From Chlorokybus atmophyticus (Eukaryota; Streptophyta; Chlorokybophyceae; Chlorokybales; Chlorokybaceae), in NCBI GenBank assembly GCA_009103225.1, contig RHPI01001553.1, forward strand, positions 1-64,000: DNA of 64,000 nt. Reading direction: 5' to 3'. Both the position numbers and the translations under genes were made by a program. Within the stretch, counting starts at the first letter, position 1, and each line of letters begins with the position of its first letter. The notes under the pieces were generated by a model. It saw only the letters and a program-made list of their open reading frames with translations, was not told the DNA's origin and searched no databases. This document shows, piece after piece, positions 30,884-39,684 of this stretch.

Positions 30884-31718
30884 GTGAGACGCATCAAGAC
30901 ACAACGCGCATAGCATTCACATACACATTTACCTCTGGCAGTGTGCATGTGCTGAACAAATACGGTTGCGCAATCACAAACAGTGTACGCAAGGCATAGC
31001 GAATGCGGAGGATCGGAGCCCTTGATGCGCTCATGATGCATGCATGACATTAGGCAACAACCTCATATCGTACATGACTGCATGCACACAATCCGCATAA
31101 TCACAGCATGACATGCACTAGAGTCAACCACGCACAACCGTTAGTGCGCGCAGGCTGCGGTCAGCGCATGGCGACACTCAGCTGCATGACAACTGAGACT
31201 TCGCGCCCGAACAGGTGTACGACATGAGGCAAAGCCCACCTATGGCGTAAGCCCACTGAAGGATGCATCACTCACCGTGCCAACCATCTCACCTTCTTCA
31301 TGGAGAGCTCACCACTTGCTTCCCCTTGTGGGCCAGCGCCAAGATCCTGTTTGACACACCACACCCACAGCCTCCGCCGCAACCCGAGGAGGATCTACTA
31401 GGCGGCGGCGACAACAAACACACCGCAGTCGCTGAGGTGTATGCTGTCACTGTCGCGTGGCAGCTGCGTTTACTTGATACCTGGCACTCACCACAGGCGT
31501 CACACCACTCCTTGTGGCCATTGGATTCTCTGCTGCCATCAACACCCCATGTCAAATCATTCCCTGTGTTGATGGGCTGTCAGCGTCGCCTTGCATTGCC
31601 TGTCCGCTTTCTAGTTTTCCCGCGCTTATCAGACTCTGACAAGTCGTATCACTCGTCGAGGTGGGCGGTGTAGTAGAGGTGGGCGGCGCAGTCGAGGTGG
31701 GCGAGGGAGGCGACAGCT
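30884..31718. other. Intergenic, no firm gene
   Basis: A minus-strand stretch at 31,298-31,555 is open and contains NGHKEWCDACGECQVSSKR, which could be a further 5' exon of the minus-strand gene. I cannot support it with clear splice sites. Otherwise nothing recognised. The region lies between divergent genes and may hold promoters of both. Confidence 0.4.
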
Positions 31719-33965
31719 ATGACGACCGAGGCGGAGTCGGCAGACAAGGTGGGCAATGCCCCGCCGGCTGGGGAGGCGCGCACAACGCCAGAGTCGCACA
31801 ACTACACAATCACCACCTCGCCCGCTTCCAGCGCCCACATGTCTGTACCAACAGTGTCTGCTGCTGGTGGAGGGGCGGAGGAGGCAGCAGCTACCACCGC
31901 AGCGCCAGCGCTGCCTCCACACCCCATCCTCGTCGACAACAACACAGTCACCACCTCGCCCGCTGCATGCGCCCACATAGCGGGTCCAACGGCGGCTGCT
32001 GATGGAGTGGCGGGGGAGGCAGCAGGAGTTTCGGAGCGGGAAGTGCCAGGTCTTGACACCCACAACAACGAGCAGGCACCTGCGCCCGGCATGCAGCTGG
32101 CTTTGGCCCCTCAACACAACATCGACGTGACAGCCCTCGGCGGCGAGGAGGTGAGGACACTTGCATGCATGCCTGCATGCATGGAACCAACATCTGCATC
32201 ACTCAGTCTCTGGCACATGTGTGCACCTAGTCATTCCTGCCATCATGAATCTTGGTTGGAAGTACTGTTCTACCAGGTCTAAAGCAACCATGCATTCACT
32301 CTTTGCTGCCCTAAGCACAATTGACTAGGTAGATCATACTGTCACAACCACATGCACGCACCTAGCATGCCTGTCCCAAGCGCGTTCCACGAGTCTTGAT
32401 TGTTTGCTATCACTGCAGCATGCGTGAAGTTGCGTGAAGTTGCTTGAAGTTGATTGTGCTTTCACTGCAGCATGCGTGAAGTCAACATTCTTGGCTGCAC
32501 GCATTTAGGCACTCAAGTTGCATGTACATGGTGATCGAAGCGCTTGTTAACTCTGTTCCATGCAGGCATGGCACCATTTCATAAGGGCTGGACAACTCTG
32601 CCACATCCGGTTCCAAAGTCTAACGTCCGATAAGGCAAGTGTTGTTGTGAGTGGAACGAAGCTTGCATTGTGCTCGGCGTGCTCACTGGCATCACAGCTC
32701 CAGCAATCGGTTTCGTGATACACACTTGTCGTGCAATGTCCATTGCTTGCACTATCCTTGGAACTCTGCCTCCTGCCTACTTGAAAGCCCACTAACATTG
32801 TCGTTTGTAATGCACAGCAAGAGGCTGTAATGCAGTTGCGGGCGGTCACCAATGTCACTCTAGACGAACTAGAGAAGGAAGAGGCCCTACTCCAACGCCT
32901 CAAGAACCAGCGAGACAATTGCGGCGACAAACGGACCGCTGCATTGCAGCGAAGCAAAGAAGCAGCGGCAGCCCTGCCCACAGCAGCCGCCAATGCGAAG
33001 GGCAATCTCCAAACGCAGTTGTCTAATTTGACAGCTGAGCACAAGCAGCTCGACCAGGCGCACACAGTCTGGGTCAAACAAGTCCAAGAGGTAAGGATGC
33101 ATTTGTTCAGCACATGCGTTGCTGGCCATGAGTGGTTGCGTAACTCTGTGGCATGCGCAGAAAGAGGCAGTCATCGACAACATCGACGCGCAGTTGAACG
33201 TGAACGCGGACGAATTCTACCGCTTCATGGGGTACCCTCTCCCTGGTGTACCGAGTCCCGAGGTCCCTAATGTCCTTGCCGTACCGAATGCTGCTGCCAA
33301 CAACCAGGCTGCAAGAGGGGATACACGCACCACCGCAGCAAAGCACAAGCGCAAGAAGTCAGGCGCCTCGCCCTTTAAGCGCCAAAGAAGCAGAAGAAGA
33401 CAACCGCTGGTGCTCGACGCCCCACAACCGGCGTCAAGCGTGTGCCCCCCCACGCGCGCCGAGGTCGTGGGGTGCCCGAGCGCAAGGCGCATCGCTACCG
33501 CTCAGGTACCGTCGCCCTCCGCGAGATTCGCAAGTATCAGAAGTCAACAGAGCTGCTACTGGCCAAGGTTGGTGTGATGCACATTGCCGCAAAGTCTCTC
33601 GTGGTCTACCCTTTGCACTTGTGCTGACCAAACCGCATGGCGACAGCTTCCATTCTCCAGGCTGGTGCGAGAGGTCTGCAACGACGGTCATGCCACAAGG
33701 GGCAACGAGCCTTACAGGTGGACATCTGAGGCGATGCTCGCCATGCAAGAGGCTGCTGAGGCCTTCCTCGTCTCGCTGCTTGAAAAGGCGTAAGTCATGT
33801 GTGAACCCGCATGCACTCATGTATGGATGTGAAATCAACCGGTACACTCATAACAGGAATCTAGCAGCCATCCATCGCAAGCGCGTCACCCTGACCAAGG
33901 ATGACATGAAACTGGTGCGCAAGATTGATTTATCAATGGCTGACTACGCCAACTTGCACTTTTGA
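31719..33965 (+). CDS. CenH3/CENP-A-like histone H3 variant with long N-terminal extension
   Basis: Five exons with GT-AG borders: 31,719-32,150; 32,818-33,090; 33,161-33,567; 33,647-33,789; 33,857-33,965. The last three encode a histone H3 core: [73 protein letters not shown]; stop TGA. Centromeric-type features: loop 1 about five residues longer than in canonical H3, Trp in loop 1 followed by T-S-E-A as in plant CenH3 (RWTAEA), and a divergent tail without the K4/K9/K27 contexts. It would replace H3 in centromeric nucleosomes. Exon 1 is low-complexity Ala/Thr/Pro with a two-fold imperfect repeat (TSPASSAH / TSPAACAH). Exon 2 is a predicted coiled coil. In exon 3 the frame must change once between about 33,245 and 33,380, so an unrecognised short intron or a 1-base indel is present there. 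Whether exons 1-2 belong to the same transcript is inferred from compatible phase-0 borders. Confidence 0.82.
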
Positions 33966-35627
33966 AAGCTTATCTCGCTCAGCCACCCACCCCCCAAAAA
34001 AAAAGAAAATAAGCATTTGTATACTATACATGTCAGTTTACCACTCAACATGTAGGCCATAATGTACAGTACTTCATCCGCGTTGAACTTGTACAGATAG
34101 GTATGTTCATTGGCGCTCATATATGTGTGTGTGAGGTCTTCTATACAATACCTGCCACTTTACACTGCTAACACCTCAGATGTGCAACTTAGTGGCCATC
34201 AATGACAGAGTCGCATTCAATATGTTAACTGCATTTAGTACATGGCTATCGCGTCAAATGTGCTGCTTCCTGGCACTCAACGTCGTTTTCAGCATACAGC
34301 AAGTCCACTTACGTTGACTGCCCTTTCAAGACATACGGGCCCAGTACTGTGTGTTGGATGGCAGTCATTGTTGTTGGCCAACAATGTATGGCGTGCACAT
34401 GCGGCCACTGGCTTGTGACGTTGAATGCCATGCCTAGAGTCCTACTTCAAGCAGTACACATGTCATACGGCAATCAACGCAATTATCAAGACCATGTACA
34501 TGACGTTGTCAGCCGTTGGCAGTGATCAGCGCCACAAATGGAACAAGCTGTGGCAGTCAGCGTAAGACACAACCATTCATGGCGTGCATGCAAGCCGACA
34601 CGCAAGTGATGCACACCAGCAATGGCCCATAGGTTTAGGGCCACACCTGCCGCTGAATTCAGACCATCTATGGCACCAATGCTTATACACCATGCATGGT
34701 GTTGTATCAACAACACACACATGGCTATACATTTACAGCATACATGGCATCGAGTCTTGCACCAGATGTGGTGGTGAATATGCAGCACCATATATGGTGG
34801 CAACAGGGTCCAAGCCATCAATGGCGGTAAAAATTCAGGGAACCATACATGGTGCGCTGTTTGCGCCACATCTAATGTGGCATAAATGCACAGCGTATAT
34901 GGTACAACCGACGACCAGTATGGCCTGTAACATTTATGCCACCACATATGGTGCATGCATGGCTTGAACGAGAAACGTATGCGCCTCGTGGACACTGGCC
35001 ATATATGTTGCAGTTTACCGGTGTATGGTTTGTACTGTTTCTTCGATGTGTAAGGAAGGGGTCGGCAATAAGTTGCAAGTAAGCGGATTGGCGCGGAAGC
35101 GGCGGCGTTCCTTCAAAGACTTCCGAAAGTCACTATCAGGCTAGGCGAACCGCGTGCATGCACGCTGCCTTGTGTAAGAGTTGTGCTTGCGAGAGCTGTT
35201 GCCCAAAACCTCTTTGCTGAAAATCTTCTTTGCCCCGTTGTTTTCCCGCTTGGGTGCCCTGTCTCTCTTTTGCATTGTTGCGTTAACTTCTTGGCGCTGC
35301 CACCGCCCCGTTGCTTGCGAACTGCATCCTCCCCCGCCCAACACGGTACTTTTACGGCGAAAAGCCGTTCGGCACCAGGGTTCCACGAAATCGGACCAGC
35401 CCTGGTACACTGTACGAAAGGCCGCGCCAGGAAGTCCGCGTTGACACCCTGGTCCGACAGTATCCGCGCCAAATATGGCGTGGATTGTATGGTGCGAGCG
35501 TCCGCACCAGGTTTGTAACCCTGGTGCGACCGCGCGCCAGGGCTGCGAGGCGGCGTACACAGCCGCACTTTACCGGCGCGCAGTACAGGGACGCGGCAGT
35601 AACGCGACCAAGTGTGCAACTGTTCAG
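33966..35627. other. Intergenic region between the CenH3-like gene and the pogo element
   Basis: No gene supported. A short A-rich stretch (33,994-34,010) follows the CenH3 stop. The middle part is the palindrome array described separately. Around 35,370-35,560 the sequence is rich in GGTGCGAC/GCACCAGG-type words, which also occur to the right of the pogo element (37,900-38,090). Confidence 0.5.
34575..34965. repeat. Degenerate array of CCAT-N2-ATGG palindromes, about 25-bp spacing
   Basis: ATGG cores recur at about 34,669, 34,695, 34,720, 34,743, 34,766, 34,793, 34,820, 34,848, 34,874, 34,898, 34,919 and 34,947. Most sit in an imperfect palindrome (ACCATGCATGGTG, CACCATATATGGTGG, GCCATCAATGGC, ACCATACATGGTGC, CCACATATGGTGC), separated by unrelated spacers of about 12-15 bp. 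Weaker units reach back to about 34,579. The overlapping 127-aa and 169-aa open frames are by-products of the repeat. Confidence 0.7.
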
Positions 35628-35629
35628 TA

Positions 35630-35650
35630 CAGTCTACCCCCGTTATAAGA
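35630..35650 (+). repeat. Pogo copy 1 left terminal inverted repeat
   Basis: CAGTCTACCCCCGTTATAAG, inverse of the right end at 37,873-37,893. About 16 bp match exactly, and similarity then becomes patchy. Confidence 0.88.
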
Positions 35651-35827
35651 ATCACGGTTTATCCTAAAGCTTTTCATGCCACTAACGGGGTTATTCTTTT
35701 GACGTTTAAGAGAATATATATTTTGTTAACGTTAAGAGAATATATATTCTTTTAGTGGGGGTCCCGCCAGAAAAGCGCATGAGCGTTTATAAGAATAAAT
35801 ATGCTATTAACGAAGTGTGTGCATTTC

Positions 35828-35872
35828 ACATGTATATGATCAGTATAGTGAGTATACTGATCATATACATGT
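35828..35872. repeat. Perfect 20-bp inverted repeat (hairpin)
   Basis: Arms 35,828-35,847 and 35,853-35,872 are exact reverse complements (ACATGTATATGATCAGTATA) with a 5-nt loop GTGAG. It lies within the left part of pogo copy 1, outside the coding remnants. Confidence 0.95.
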
Positions 35873-36134
35873 TTTACGTACATCAAGCAAATGAACACAC
35901 AATGTAACCTGGTGTTGTGTGACAGCATGCATGCTTGAAGTGTTATACAACAAGTGTTTGTGTGCATAAATGATGGCGCGCACGCATGCGTAAAATATGT
36001 AATGAATCTGCTTGAATGTGTATATGAGCATGTTGCTTTGCGTGTGTCTGCAAGAGCAAACAGCATGCATGCGCAAGGCCATCACCACCAATACAAACAT
36101 TGCACACTGCACTCGTACTTGCATGGTATGCACG

Positions 36135-36945
36135 CTACTCTAACTCGACTGGCTCATCGACTGTGCCACAAGTGCTACTAATGCTAGCATCATGTCCAAA
36201 AGCACCCGCAGTAAAAAAGTTATGTATGGTGGTCTGACGGCCAGCGTCAAACAGCTGATGCTTCATGACCGCGTTGCGCAGCTGCCGTAAGGTGAGCTGA
36301 TGATGCTCTGAGATGGGGCAGTCATTGGTGGCGATGAAGGCCTCCACACCATCTAAGAACCTCATGCACTCTGCCACCGTGATGCGTGGGGGTGATTCCT
36401 CCTCCTCCTCATCATCTACAACACAAGGCATTATAAGTGCCCACTCATGCACATCATATGATACACGCACATGTACTGCAATCAGATCCCTCACCGTCAG
36501 CCTCATCTGGCTCAGCGGTGGCCCCCTCAACGCCTCCGACGCTTTGAAGGATGTCATCATCGCTCTGCCCGGCTTCGGTTGGGAGGGTGTCATCGACGTG
36601 AACGAACTCAGCTGGGGAGAGCATCTCCGCACGTGGAATGGGGAGACGCTGCATGATGTCCCCGATCTCCTGTACAACAGCCTGCTCGCGTGCGTCAGTG
36701 TCGGGAGTTGGCGCGTGCCAAGCAGAGGGGGTGATGCCGCTCTTCCTCCAACAATTGGAGATGGTGATTGCGGTGAGCTCCGCGTACGCCTCGCGACATC
36801 ATATGATTGCCTCCCTCAACTGCACCTTTACCGTGCGCAAGTCGGTTGTTGGGTCGGCATCATACTGCTGCAGCAAGTACGCAACAAGCTTGCGCTTGTA
36901 CCTGCCACGACCAAAGTGAGAAAGCATTACAAGCTCTGACGAACA
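36135..36945 (-). pseudogene. Pogo copy 1 transposase, C-terminal part
   Basis: Minus-strand coding resumes after the internal deletion with GRYKRKLVAYLLQQYDADPT and AYAELTAITISNCWRKSGI, typical of the end of the DDE domain in pogo/Tigger/jerky transposases. One TGA interrupts it near 36,801. An acidic linker follows with a probable intron (GTGAGGGATCTG donor), then DEEEEESPPRITVAECMRFL and QTTIHNFF, a C-terminal signature seen in Tigger-type proteins. The central catalytic part is lost. Dead gene. Confidence 0.75.
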
Positions 36946-36962
36946 AGGGGGGTCTGGTGATT

Positions 36963-37379
36963 TCACCGATTCACCCACCCGTGTGATGCATTGAAGTCCT
37001 CTATGTTCAACTTGCTAGCAAAGTCCTTGCCCTTCTCTATCAATATCGCGTCTGTGATGGTGGCATTGCGAGCCCGAGCTTGTACAAACCATGCATACAA
37101 TGCATCCTCCAACTTGGGATGTGCTGCAAGCCGCATGCGCTTGGTACTTGCAGCGAAATTACCACCCTGAGCTAGCGTCTCAACTATCTTATCACGGCCA
37201 GTCAGCAACTTGGACAATGCACTTTGTTTGATATCCAATTTCAACTTAGATTTGACAATAGCAATGAAGTCCGCTTGCCTAATGTTGGTGTTCTCGCACA
37301 ACTCATTATACAACTCTAATATGCGCTTCTTGTCCTTGAGAGTGATGTTGCTACGCTTAGCGGGCTGTGGTGCAGACAT
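36963..37379 (-). pseudogene. Pogo copy 1 transposase, N-terminal DNA-binding part
   Basis: 138 codons: MSAPQPAKRSNITLKDKKRI, a CENP-B-type helix-turn-helix, followed by a second HTH (HTH_Tnp_Tc5-like, HPKLEDALYAWFVQARARN), ending GWVNR at the internal deletion. The same residues continue into the DDE domain in copy 2. It would bind the terminal repeats. Confidence 0.85.
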
Positions 37380-37872
37380 GATGACCTACAAAACGCACAG
37401 AATGGCCTTGGTGTTCACGTGAACAATCACAACAATGCACACATACACACGCGCATGTGCACAACACACACCTTAGCACAAGCCCTCCAAAGCTTGAAGC
37501 AGCTGTTCCCACCGTCAAGGCGTCTACTGCTACCTATCTACACCTTTGCCCCCGCCGCCGCCGACCCTCGCGCCGCCGCCGCCGCCGCCGCCAACGCCGC
37601 ATGGGGATAACCAGTGCCTCTGCAACTGACGTGGCGGCTTAAGGCACAGAAGCACTTGCATGGGCACAAGGGCACAAGAGCAAGTGCTTGCTTGTGCCCT
37701 TGCGCACAGCACTGCTACCCCCGATAAGAGCATATTACCACTGGGATTTTCATGCGGTAACATTATTCTTATTACGTACAAGACTATTCCACTAAGTGAA
37801 GATATTTACCTGTAAAACCATTGGTCTTTTCATAATCTGTGATCTTAGCGGGGTTATTCCCTTACAGCGAAT

Positions 37873-37893
37873 TCCTTTAACGGGGGTAGACTG
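37873..37893 (-). repeat. Pogo copy 1 right terminal inverted repeat
   Basis: TTTAACGGGGGTAGACTG on the plus strand, followed by TA. Inverse of the left end at 35,630. Confidence 0.88.
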
Positions 37894-37895
37894 TA

Positions 37896-38085
37896 CCTCG
37901 TAACCGGTACCGGTCGCACCAAGTGAAGGGTGCGACTGGTTAATCGACATTCGTTAACCGGTTGCACCTGCGACCAGTTAACAAATATTGGTTAGCCAGT
38001 CGCACCTTCTGGTGCGCAGCATGTGCGACCGGCACATGCTGCGCAGCAAAAGGTGCGACCGGTCACCTTTTGCTGCGCAGTAAGA
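37896..38085. repeat. Cluster of overlapping inverted repeats with GGTGCGAC words
   Basis: Just right of pogo copy 1 lie several hairpins. GCGCAGCATGTGC (from 38,021) pairs with GCACATGCTGCGC. The downstream arm of that hairpin, CTGCGCAGCAAAAGGTG (from 38,038), pairs again with CACCTTTTGCTGCGCAG (to 38,082), so the two stems compete. GGTGCGACCGG/CCGGTCGCACC-like words and GTTAAC recur between them. The block is copied at 50,023-50,212. Confidence 0.85.
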
Positions 38086-39683
38086 TGTTAACACATAAAA
38101 TGCAACTAGTCACCGTTATAACTGCAACACGTACGCGTAGTGTCGTCGGTAGAGTGTGACGTTGGCAGCCTCCGCGCCCGCGTTCGAATTCCGCCGAGAA
38201 AGGCATCAGACGGTAATACGATCGCAATCGCCGATTTTTCTTTGAATATGGTTGATATTTAGCCATTTAACTACCATCCATAGTTAGGTTCGGTGATAAA
38301 CCACGTACACGGTACCTCGTATTACATTGCATCGGACTGCGAGGGTGCCGCGTACCCTGGCGCAGAAACGGCCAGACCAGCGGTGAAAATCGAGGAAATG
38401 CGAACCATGATTGGTTATCGCGGCTTCACGTCAGACTTTAACCCTGGTTCGCGGCTTCCACCGCCCGCTATTGCCCCCTGATGCGGACGTCCGCGCCATA
38501 CATAGTTATATAAAGTTTTCCGCGGTGTTTGCATGCCTTGCACAATCATGATCAGGGTTGTGGGCATTCACAGCTTGCTGTTGGGTGAGTGCTTGCAGCA
38601 CGTAAATCCGCTTTACTTTGTAAACTTGAACTACACATGAACACTGTGCATGACCGCTGTGTGCACGTTTACATTCATCCTTGGTCAAGGAGCTTGTTGA
38701 TTGATCACAGCCTCATACCTAGCTTAAGGGGACCACTCAGTTCGTTTTCCCTTACCAATTTCCTACCTTGCATCCACACCTATCCCCAAACGCACCACAG
38801 CATCCCTTTGCCTGGCACACGCGCACATCATACCGGGAGTGTCCCCTCCCCTGCGAGACCTATCCCGTAGTCGAGGCTTGCCTGCACGACATAGACAGCA
38901 ACCACCTACCTGCCTAGCACTGGACTCAACTCGACAGTAGCTTCACTAGTACTGTGGCTTCCGCGAAATTTACCTTTGGTCTGGCTTACGCGTCCGGTTA
39001 AGGTCACACCTTGTGAACGACGCCCACGGCCAGCATGCAGTGGGCAGGTTTGGCAAAGCATAGCTCACGCAGCTTGTGCCGCGCATGGTGCGCATCATTC
39101 AGAGTAACAAGTATGGCACTGTTAATCGCAACCATGTAACCCCCCCCCTCACTCCATGTCATGGCGAAGCAACCAGGCGGCCCTCGCGCGCAGAAACTGC
39201 CGCCCCTAGTGTTGGGCATCAACCCCAAGTGACCGCTGTTAATGTTAATGGTGGATTGCTTAACGTTAACGCTGGTTAATGATACTCATGTGCTTGAGCG
39301 TAGTTCCAGCGTACTGAACGTGTCATGCATACACCGCGCATACCGGTACTTGTAGCGTAATTTAGGGTTACTCTTCGCTTCACTAGTGTAGCTTGGACGT
39401 AACTCAAGATGTGTGGTACGTAGCCGACTATTCGTTAACTTTTGGGGTCACCTGATAACGGTGAACGTTATCCTGTGAACAGGGTAATGGTTAACGGGTT
39501 AACGGCTGCCGAACACTAGCCGCCCCTACTACAGCCAATGGGCTGATCAGGTGTGCCGCAGGCTGCGTCACCCTGGACGCTTGGTGGCCACAAACGGCAA
39601 CGGTTCCCCCAGCAGGACAGTGTGTCTACCGGGTATTAGACACTGTCTACTAGACTCTGGACAGTGTTTAGTCTGTTTCAAAG
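38086..39683. other. Non-coding flank of the duplicated segment
   Basis: No gene supported. Open frames are under 95 codons and show no family. Noted: a C9 run at 39,139-39,147, GTTAAC-rich DNA at 39,240-39,500, and an imperfect inverted repeat around GACAGTGTGTCTACC / TAGACACTGTC (39,616-39,650). The same sequence occurs at 50,213-51,805. Confidence 0.6.
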
Positions 39684-39684
39684 N
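39684..39684. other. Single N, probable assembly join
   Basis: A lone N between CTGTTTCAAAG and gypsy B gag. The duplicated segment to its left loses identity with its partner six bases before the N. Gypsy B starts in mid-gag directly after it. Confidence 0.9.

Larger units (their letters stand above)
35630..37893 (-). mobile_element. Pogo/Tigger-like DNA transposon, internally deleted (copy 1)
   Basis: Terminal inverted repeats begin CAGTCTACCCCCGTTA: left 35,630-35,645, right the reverse complement ending at 37,893. Both ends are flanked by TA (35,628-35,629 and 37,894-37,895), the target duplication of this superfamily. Inside, on the minus strand, are the start and the end of a pogo-type transposase with the middle missing. 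The element is therefore non-autonomous. The right half and the flank beyond recur at 49,095-51,805. Confidence 0.88.
36965..39678. repeat. 2.7-kb segment, left copy (partner 49,095-51,805)
   Basis: Almost identical to 49,095-51,805. I see only a few base changes and a 3-bp difference in a GCC run (37,550-37,600). It covers the right part of pogo copy 1 and 1.8 kb of non-coding flank. On the left it ends at the pogo internal deletion, and on the right six bases before the N at 39,684. Confidence 0.93.

Noticed and set aside
34575-34965. CRISPR-like array (regular repeat with unique spacers)
   Set aside because: Repeats are short, imperfect and palindromic with irregular spacing in a eukaryotic subtelomere; no cas genes.
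34486-34995. 169-codon minus-strand and 127-codon plus-strand frames
   Set aside because: Both are rich in His, Met, Thr and Cys and are produced by the palindrome array.
37530-37781. Gly-rich minus-strand frame in the GCC repeat
   Set aside because: Trinucleotide repeat product; repeat length differs between the two copies of the segment.
39551-39683. Start of gypsy B gag upstream of the N
   Set aside because: The open frame crosses the N by chance; 39,551-39,678 is the duplicated non-coding flank, present without gag at 51,678-51,805.
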